Below, one piece after another: positions 54,565-64,000 of a stretch of DNA of 64,000 bases. Numbering within the stretch: the stretch's first letter is position 1; every line of letters begins with the position of its first letter. The DNA is taken from NCBI GenBank assembly GCA_943737045.1, contig CALSFV010000202.1, positions 2,170,001 to 2,234,000 on the forward strand, given 5' to 3'. This DNA is from Parapristionchus giblindavisi (Eukaryota > Nematoda > Chromadorea > Rhabditida > Diplogasteridae). The position numbers and the translations under genes are program-made. The notes beneath the pieces were generated by a model that saw only the letters and a list, made by a program, of their open reading frames with translations, ran no database searches and was not told the DNA's origin.

Positions 54565-57500
54565 TCAGCTATTGCTCTCGATTTTACTCTTCTTCACACT
54601 AATTCCATTAGACCATTGTGATCCAGCAGCCTCTTCCTCTATCCGTTGACGTTTATCTCGTCTAAAATCGATATATTTTATACCGTTCGAAATGCGAAAA
54701 TACTGAATGTTGAAAATAAACTATTATGGTTAGATGATTTACCCATTGGTCGGCTTCTTCCATATAATCGGTGGTACTTTGAATAAAGTCGCCGATTTGG
54801 ATTGCTCTTCGTTGTAGTGAGAGATAACGGAAGAGGATGATCCTTCTATAACGTTAACTATGATTACACTGATATGCATTTTCTGTATTTCAAGTAATTA
54901 ATTGCATGTGTCAACTAAATATGAATATTAAAAAAATTAAACTTACTGCATACATACAGGCATACATACATCGGCATACAGAGATTAACTAAGGGTAAAC
55001 TAAGATAAACTTACTTAGTGATTTAACAGGATTCTCCTTCACATCGATCTTTGATGTCACTGTGAGCACTGGACCATGATAATTCTCGACATCGGAGAGA
55101 GGAGGATTGAATCGTTTGGATGATTGTGATGCAGTGAAGTAATGACGAGCTGCAAAAAATAGTTTAAGTACAAGATGGAAAGACTTTTATTCATCCTCTG
55201 TTCAATATTACTCTCACTTTCTTCTTTTAGACACAAATTCTCATACTCGTCAGTAACGTCTTTCGATTGCCAATATCACTTTCCCCCCTAACAAAATCGC
55301 TAGTACGAAAATCATTTATTTTCTTCATTAAAAACTTACTGATGGAACGATATTTCAAAAATAAATAAATAACGAGAGAAAGTCTTAGTTGAAGAATCAA
55401 AACTTACTATTATTATCATGACATTTATCGTGTCCCCAATAAATCGAAGCACAACCTCGATTCTCCACAATCTTCGCCTCAACGACCACATTACCTAAAG
55501 AGAATACGGTCAAGCTTCTGCGATGAATTCATATTTTTAGACTTCTCAAGTGAATGATTTGCCTTCATTTCAGAAGTCTAAGTGGTGGTCAAAAGTTGCG
55601 AAATGAAAAAAAACAGAAAATAGAAAGAACAAAGTGAGCTCGGAAAAGCAGAACATAGACTTTTTTTCTTTTTCTTTCGCAATTTTTGAGCAAATATTGA
55701 GCCTTATGTTTTGATTCTCACATTCCTCAATATTCTTGGTGATATTTGAGGAGCATGCACCATCAGTGAGATTGTCAACTGAAATCGTGAAAGATCAAAC
55801 CATGCTTGTTTGACCAGGAAACATGGATCCGAAAGAAGAACCATGATTTCATGCTAATAGTTAGTAATAGACACGTACAATTAATCTCATTCCCAACTGA
55901 AGAAATGTCTTTGCAACGTCCGTTGTAGTCGACCGAAACGGAAGCAAGGGATGTTTCATTGTCTGAAAATATTCGAGGAATGTAGATATAATACAATGTA
56001 CAACATATCGAGATTTGTCGCATACCATTTAATGGGACATCTCCAACGTATTTCTTCACTGTGTTCCTATTGCTATTCTCCATTGAATCAATAACATTTT
56101 CTTCTTCTTCATCTCCATTACCTACTTCTGCATCCTCATTTCTATCGAGACCTTTCACTTTCGAAACCAAGGGATAATCCATATCCAATACTTCATCCTT
56201 CACTTCCCAGTCACTCATTATAGATTGACAGTATTCCTCAGTCAGAAGCATCTGTTTAACAGCTTTTTCTTGTGCAAATTCATCGGACTCGAAGATATAT
56301 TGCCTATAAAGATGAAAAGTTAATCTTAAATAGAAATAGAAAAAATTATTAAAGAAAAACATACGTCTCGGATCTTTCGCTTGAATGGATAATGCTCGTG
56401 GCTTTGGGAATCTGCGATTTCAGGACATCGTTGACCCTATAAATTTAATTGTCTGGTAAAATATCGCCAGATAGAGCAAAGATAATCGTACATTTTCTGC
56501 ATCTCCGGAATCAGTTTTATCTGTGGCAGTGACTTCACCACTTCAGTTCTATCGTTTTTGATGTTGGGCACATCGAAGATTCGTCCCGGAGTTGAAGAAC
56601 GTAGACTATTAGCCTTCTCAAATCTGTATTCAATGGAACGAGGAATCTGGACGTATATGATCGCTGCACGAAGTCTAACGCAGTCTCCGTCCATCCCAAT
56701 CCATACAGGATTGGCAACAGTCGTGAATTCCTCAGATGGACGCTGTAAAAGTAGATACATAATCAAATACTGGTACAGATTCGCTTTTTTTTGTTCCATA
56801 ATCGATTTCATATCGGCGTCTATGTTCGAGAATCGAGTTTCAAAATCTTACGAATTTCTTCGCCCATTCCTTCATCTTTGTAAGGGTAGCTTGAACTTGA
56901 CGACGTCCCTCTGCATACACTTCTTTGCTTTTAATCATATGAGGAAGGATACATTGATCGACGATGCCTTGAGCGAGAAGATGATTAGTCTCCTATAAGA
57001 TATTATATTTTGGAGATAAGTGAAAAGGTCGGAATACCGCTTTCAGAACATTCATCATGCACTCCTCATCGGTTGAATTCTCGATAGAGACTTTAGGAGC
57101 GAAAGGGAATGGAATGACGATTTTTTTGTCATAGGCATGGTCATCGACTTCCTGAAATTAATGTGAATTATGCAACGAGAGGCCGGAAAGGTTTATCATC
57201 TAAACTTACACAGATAGGTAATGGTCCATCCGCATCATTCAATGAGATATTTGCAAGAGAAGAGGTCATTCGTCCGATTGCTATATCAACAAGTTCATGA
57301 CCCGACTTGATGATATCAACATTTTGGATCTCCTGAAATTAGAATTTACCCTAATCTTGGTCTGTGTCACTAATAATTTTTTTGACTCATGTATGCAAAT
57401 TTTGTGTCTAATAATAATAGGAAATGATTAAGATTAATGAAATGATTCTCACCGCTGCTCTACATAAGTGAGTTGGATTGAACACGGTATTCTCCAGGAC

Positions 57501-60500
57501 GAACACGAATTCCTGAATTGTAAAAAGTTATGCAAGATGACTGCAATAAAGTATGCTTACTTCAAATGATTCAACGACTTCCGAAATCTTAGCTTCAAGT
57601 GTTTGGAAGAGGAAAGAAGGATGATCGAACAACGCACTAGAGAAGAACCGGTACTGAAACAATTTCATTAAATTTCAAAGTCATACACCAAATCTCTCAA
57701 ACTCGTCCTTTACGATCTCGTGAGATATATTGACCGTATAAAATACACTTGTTTATTTGGTACGAGAGTAGCCAACCACTGCCACAATCAATTTCTATGT
57801 TTAGAGAGAGCGCACTGGTGAGAGAGTAGGTAGATCAGAGAGAGCGAGGAAGGAAAGGAGGAATGAGTGGGTAGTTAATCAATAGTTCTTCCTCTGTTTA
57901 GCAGAAGTAGTAATGCAATTATGCAAGTACATTTTATACGGACAATATAATATTAATTTTTACTATAATGGATCTAACTATAATATATCTAACCTGATAT
58001 GATCGTAGAGTGTAGATCAGTGCAGAATAAATGATCCTCCTCGTCGCATAATCTGCTAGCTCAAGCGCTTGCACGCCTGTTCGCATCTTCGCACCAATAA
58101 TCTGAAAATTTATCACTCTGAAAATATTGATAAAGCTTCCCTAGAACCAATTAATATCACTCAATTGTATCCGTAAATTCAGTAAGGACCTTATCACTCA
58201 ATCTGATATTTTCCATCTTTGCTGTCGCACGTCTAACGAGACATTCAAAACTTCTATGCAGCATAATTATACTGAAGAAGTCTCTCTCCATCAATCGAAT
58301 CAGCTTTCTGTCCTCGTCAATTCTGGGCACTGCAAATCAATCGATAAATTTAAAATACATTTTTTTCGCTATGACGTACCTTCAAGCATCTCGAAATGTT
58401 CCTGAAGGTATTCAAAGATCCGATGTGCAGCAACCGAGCTCTATAACAGCACATTATATTTATATTTTCGATGAAAGAAAATCTGACCTCTTCTTCGAAA
58501 TTATACGGTACTAGTCCACGCTTATGATGCCGAATAATGTCGCGTGCACGATCTCTTCGTATTGCCCCAACGTAGTCCATGTAGTCCACAGGTAGTGGTC
58601 CTTTGATTTTAAGACTTGGTCTGAACTTCTCGTGCAGTTCTAGCATGGGCTCTTCTTCATCATCGTCAACAATCTCGACGGCCTGAAGTTAAAATCGGTT
58701 TAATGGATCCGAGATACAATCAGAACGAACCTTAGGCATAGAGAATTCGAAAACTTCCGTAGCTTTTCTGCAATCAGGTTCATCTCTCAAGATCGCCTTC
58801 CAATTCCTTGAATCACGCAGGATTTCATCTCGATATGTCAAACGACCATCGACATCGTAGATACGGAAAGTGTTGACGGGATCGCTGAATAGAAAAGAAT
58901 TGACCTCTTTTGATTAGTTAATCCAGTATAAGAAACGAACGCCATGTAGTGACGGGGGAACTTGAACGATCTAGCATCAACAGACTCGATTTCATCTTCT
59001 TCCTCTTGTATTTTTTCAATGAATCTAGAATCGTGAAAATTAGTTGAGGATATTATCAATGCCTTCAATCTTGTTTATGATATCATAATCATTACCTTTC
59101 AACCATTTCCACTGGTAGTTTCTCCAGTTGTTCAGGATCAGGTCCGATTAATGGAGGGAAATTCCATAATTCATTAACGATTTGAGGAGTGTAGCAGACG
59201 TCCTGAATAGTTAAATAATTACTATTCAACATTTAATGGTATGTGATCCAACGAAATTGTTGTTTCAAATTTTGTTTTGTAAGATCAGTCAAGGAAAAGT
59301 TCGCAAGTTACCTTTGCAGGTACGGGCCAAATGAGACCTTCGGGTATTGGCACTCGTAGTTCCTCACTTAGTCCGACGTCACAACATCCAGAGATCTGAA
59401 GAAGTCAACCGCTTTTATAAATCAAAAAAAGTTCTACAATATATTTCATTCGATACCTTTCCATTAAACTCTTCATTGAACGTTTCGAAGTGAAGAATGG
59501 GAGGTAGAGACTGAAAAAAGAAAGATCGATTACAGTTTCTACACCTAAGCTTAGCATCAGTAATGGACTCACTCTAAGCTTGTCCTCTCTTTTGGCATAC
59601 GACATCCTATAAGCCGCCAGTAACATGTCCTCGTTACAAGAGAGTACGATACAGTAGGCGGTGTACAACTGGATAGAACTGAAGACGTCCTCTCTGAAAC
59701 GAGTTTTGCTCATTTTACATGCTCTTCGGCAGTTTACCCAAACCTGAGTTGTTCCAGATAGGGTACTTCATTCCTGGATAATGTCATTCTCAGTTTATCG
59801 AGATTAGCGACTACAACAATATGGAAGGCAACTACAGCCTCGTTTTCCGTGCAGTAGCCGTTCTTGTATTCATCCAGTTGTTCAACGAAGAACTGATCTC
59901 TAGCTTTCGCGAGGATCTGAATGATTATTAGATATTCGACACTACTATCCCGTTATTTTTCTCACTAACTAAAAGAAAATGTGTAAAAAATGCAGGTCTC
60001 TTTCATAGTCTGATCATGCCTAATGAGAAAAACTGAACATAATCAAAATTCTACAAATATTCCTCACCTTAACCTTCGTCATTTGATTCACAATGATAAG
60101 CATTTCTTCTTGAATATTGTTCCTTGCTTGTTCTCTCTTCTCCATTGCTGTCTTATCATCAATATAGAGTGACCGTTTCTTCGACCTTAGCTTTCTCTGT
60201 TCCTAAAAGGAAATACAATCACATATTAAAAAGTTAAGACGTAATTAACGGTAAAGCGTAATCACATTTTTAATATGTAGCAAACACAATTACGGTAATT
60301 CTAAACAATAATATGCTTACATCCATTTCGATAACATATTCCTGTGGGAAGAATAGCTGTAGTACATCAATAATGAGTCCTTCAACCAATTCCTTGATAG
60401 CTTCCTTATCCTCCAACGTTTCTTGACGGTACTTCCTTTCCATTCTCTTCACTTTCTTCGCAACTTTACGAGGTGGATACACTGACTTAGTCTTCACAGA

Positions 60501-63500
60501 TGCACGATTCGTTTGTTCTTCAGGCTTATCTTTCAGTAGCCATGGTATACCACCTGGGTATTTTCTCTTCCCTTTCTTGTTCTTGTTCGCCTTCTAAAGC
60601 AAAATTAACATTGCATTAATTATGGAAAATACAAGAATGTCCAAACGATTTTTGGAATTGGTATTTTACCTGGTATCGTTCGTAGAGCTCCGGATTCTTT
60701 CTCCTGTGCTCCTCTCTTTCGAGCATCTTCTGTTCTATCACTGCCGGGTCAAGTTTCGGATATTTTCGAGGTCGACCACCCTGAGATTAGCCAATATCAT
60801 TTATGTCATCTAATTGTAGAGAAACGGGATGCAAATGTTTTATAACGGTCGATGGTAATGTTATCAAGTTCAATATTTACTTTATTTCTTTCTTTGAAGA
60901 CTGTTGGCTCCACTGTATCCGTTCTCAACGGGTGAATACGAGGACGACCGACCTTAAAGTATCATGTTTGAACATAAAATTTCTCAAATTAGTGAAAGAG
61001 TAGATGAGGATACTCACCTTCTTCTTAACTATAATCGGTTCTCCATTCTCATCTCTTCTCTTCTTCTTTGCTGGCGGAGCTCCAGATAACTCTCTCATAG
61101 TATGTTCAAAGATGGCTTGAGCTTGGTCATTCATGGATGAGTAAAAGTCAGGTAGTGATTGGGGTCGATTCGATGAGTAGTCATGATCCTTGAAAGTTCC
61201 GATTAAATCAGACAGAGAGAGGATCTTTCCTTCTGCTACTGATTCAACAATGACCTCCGTATCTATTGGCTCTTCATTATGGTTTTCACATTCATCATCA
61301 ATAGTAATTGGGCCTATTATTTCAGTAGTTTGCGCATCTTCTATAGAGTCACATATAGATATAGTGATAGGTGAGGTAGCATCCGTGGCTGTGATATCTT
61401 CTACAGGGACATTCTCATCAGATTGTACTGGGACACTTGCAATATGGACTGCAGCATCATCTGCGCTAAAGATATGAGAAGATGGAGATGGGATATGTCG
61501 ATTGAAGGAAGAATCATCAACAATCGAGTCATTTTCTTCGATGGAGTCGACTGGATCTGGTGAGCAAGGCTGCAAGGAAAGCGAGACTATTGTAGGATCA
61601 CTAGTAATCTCTGTCACTACTGTAGATGCAGATTCGCTATTAGTATCAGTAGGACTATGAATAGGGGATTCAGCTCGTTCAGGGATAATCGATGAGGAAC
61701 TGTTGGATTGGTCGATCACTTGAGCATCTTCTGACTCTTCCAAATCTTGATTAGATTCACTGTCAATCGGTACGTCTTCACTTTCTCCAATCAATTCAAC
61801 CTCCTCCTCCTCCTCCTCCTCTTCTTCTTCTTCTTCTTCATCGAAATCAGAATCATCATCATCATCCTCTTCTTCCACTCCTCTGATCGACGAGGATGGA
61901 ATTTCACCAACTTTAATCTCGTGAATTCGAGGACGTCCGACGGGAATCTAAAAAAGTTGATATGACAATAATAATTTTAAAATTAAAAAATAAATAAAAT
62001 TATTTTTACGACAATAAAGACTATAATATACAAACATTTTTTTTAAATGCAGTAATAATAATACCGGAAGGCCAGCTTTGATATAGGCTTCTCTCCGGGC
62101 TATTCTCGCTTGTTCAGTAGACGACTTCTCTTTTGGTTTACGGATCTTTTTGAATATCGTATCATCGGTTTCGAGCTTTTCCATCTCCACCTCATCTGGG
62201 TCATAGTAAACGATTTTCTGAAAGTGATTAAATAGTTAGAGGATTTCAACTTAATGACTCTACGTGATAGTAGGAAAGAACAGTATCATTTGTCAGCTCA
62301 GGAGAGTACAGAGCGAATGAATTTGCAAATATATGTGTTATAAACATGTTAATCTTCCTAGCTGAATAAGTAACTATAACTAAGATATCAGATATAATAA
62401 AAATATATAATTTTACCTTATCCTTCTTCGTCAATTTCTTTTCCTTCGTTGGCTTCTCTTTAATGGCTTCAGTGAGGGGAAGTTTTGTTGAATGATTAGC
62501 TTTCTCGTATATTGTCTTGAGTAGTATGGCCACCTTCTCATCCGTACACTCTCCCTCCACATCAATCGTACTATCATTTAACTTAAAAATAATAATATAG
62601 AAATTGGAATCATGAGAATCAAAGAAAAATCCTGCACAATCCCTACTTTTTTTTCATTTTTATCACAGTATTAAATGTACCTCTTTATTTTTATTGGTTT
62701 CAGGTTGTGATTCGTCTCGTTCACTGATTTCAGGAGATAAAGCCTGCAAAAATCACTTTTAATTTCTATTCCAGCTCTTTTAGATATATGAAAAATGAAA
62801 TGCACCTTCACCGCCTCAGAGATCATCTTTTCAACTGTGGATTCGATTGCTTCATTCGATATCTGCAAATATGTATAATGATTGGTTGGTTTTGAGTAGA
62901 GAATTAATTACCTCAACGCTGGATGAATAAGTGAGTCCTTGTAATCTCTCCACAATGGATTCAACTGTATCCGGTAGGTTGTGATAGTTGCCACGGAGGT
63001 TTCCTTCAAGCATCGCAGCAAGTAATGGGAATCTATCGGCAAGACGGATCGGTCGAGGAGCGCTGGGAGACATGGATGCAATCACTTCAGACGGGTGTAG
63101 GCGAACATCTGAGGAACCATCAGCAGGTGGAGCAGAAGATCTTCGAGTTTCATGCGATAGTTGACTTAGACGTGGTATTGGACTTGTCGGAGCTGATGAA
63201 GTAATTGTTCGAATAATGCGACTGATCTGTGGAACAACAATAGGGGCCATAGGAGTTGTCAACTGGGTAAAACTTGAAATGTTTGCCAGATTGGGACTTT
63301 GAGTGACTTGAGCTATGGAAGTAGACAATTGAGTGTATTGTGTTGTCACCGGGTTGGAATTATTTGTAGAAGCTGCTGGAGTCAATTGGGTCAATCTTGC
63401 GAGACAAGACATGAGAGCTATCTGTGTCTCAGATGTTATTGAGGCTGTTGTGGTTGTAGTAGTTAGATCGATCGGAGCCATTTTAGGTGATGATCTTTCA

Positions 63501-64000
63501 AAACAATTTAAAGGTTGTTCATTCTCTATGTTTGGTTCATACATATCACGATGAGCATGTCCTAACATATGCGGTATTAGTGATCCATCAGTAGTTGATA
63601 GAGGTACTGTAGATATGAGATGAACGGCATCTTCCTGCTCCTTCTGTGTCTGTTGAACAACATCCGATGGCTGATTGTTGTATGAAATCGATTCAGGCTC
63701 AGTTATTGTATGCTCATTGTAGTCTTCTGTGTCCGAAAATGTTTCATGAACTTCAGGGGACCCTTCTGAGATTGTCTCAATATCAACAATTATATCATCA
63801 GATATATTGTGGTAGTCTTCAGCAGTTTCATCGGTCGATGTCGAAGAATTCGAATGGGTTGGAAAGTGATTCTGTAACTCACTAGGCTTTGATTGAATCA
63901 AAATCTGACGATTCGAATCCGGGATGTTAGGGCTTTCTGGAGCTGGATGTGTGTCCTCAACAGTGTCCACATCAATAATCTCATCAAGAGAATCATCCTC
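54565..64000 (-). CDS. Large AT-hook nuclear protein (partial, at least 2007 residues)
   Basis: Thirty-five exons on the minus strand, from beyond 64000 to the stop at 54565, join in phase. Examples: 64000-62912, 62862-62806, 62743-62681, 62581-62417, 62217-62065, 61947-61018, 60952-60881, 60780-60670, 60593-60321, 58682-58488, 56742-56492, 56303-56026, 54661-54565. Most introns are about 45-100 bp. The first 360 visible residues are Ser/Thr-rich and disordered. Three AT-hooks follow: VGRPRIHE (about 512), VGRPRIHP (820) and GGRPRKYP (844). There is a long Glu/Asp run after the first hook, a nuclear-localisation-type PPAKKKRR before the second, and a Lys/Arg-rich KKVKRMERKYRQ block after the third. 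The second half (about 870-1900) is an ordered, helical region with no domain I recognise. AT-hooks bind the minor groove of AT-rich DNA, so a chromatin role is likely. The start lies outside the window. Confidence 0.85.
57654..57993 (-). other. Longest intron of the AT-hook gene
   Basis: A 340-base intron between exons 58101-57994 and 57653-57561, with a purine-rich stretch (GAGAGAGCG and similar) near 57805-57870. All other introns of this gene in the window are shorter. No repeat ends or RNA gene were seen. Confidence 0.7.

Overview
This window is nematode nuclear DNA. The evidence is short introns with TTTCAG-type acceptors, a trans-splice-like acceptor just upstream of a start codon, a vitellogenin gene with strong codon bias, nematode transthyretin-like and EB-module secreted proteins, and many mariner-type elements. 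A free-living rhabditine or diplogastrid nematode (Pristionchus-like) fits, but I cannot fix the genus. All exon boundaries were read by eye from splice sites and reading-frame phase.

Layout. (1) About 0.2-5.2 kb, minus strand: exons of a type II membrane protein with a Ser/Pro-rich cytoplasmic tail, one membrane span and an extracellular coiled coil; it runs off the left edge. (2) 10.0-14.7 kb, plus: the C-terminal two thirds of a type II phosphatidylinositol 4-kinase; its N-lobe exons were not found. (3) 17.6-20.2 kb, plus: a calumenin-like EF-hand protein. (4) 21.1-28.7 kb, plus: a 13-exon secreted Cys-rich EB-module protein. One of its introns is almost entirely a 3.0 kb mariner-type element that carries a nested LINE fragment. 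(5) 29.7-30.7 kb, plus: a transthyretin-like secreted protein. (6) 31.8-32.8 kb, plus: a small glycine-zipper protein. (7) 33.6-43.4 kb: a giant imperfect palindrome. Later insertions sit in only one arm: a mariner, a smaller foldback element and a 134-bp filler. The other arm keeps the empty sites. (8) 44.1-49.9 kb, plus: a vitellogenin gene with a TATA box and vitellogenin-promoter-like motifs, but with a frameshift in a seven-A run in exon 1. (9) 50.2-52.4 kb: a second foldback element, itself invaded by a small hAT-like element. (10) 54.6-64.0 kb, minus: at least 35 exons of a protein of more than 2000 residues with three AT-hooks, function unknown.

The genes do not form an operon or an obvious pathway. 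Several products enter the secretory route (calumenin-like, EB-module, transthyretin-like, vitellogenin). The most unusual content is the layered foldback and transposon structure on both sides of the vitellogenin gene. Because the two palindrome arms hold occupied and empty versions of the same sites, the order of insertion can be read from this single sequence. A short hairpin family (three copies) and several GC-AG introns are further signals that ordinary gene calling would miss.
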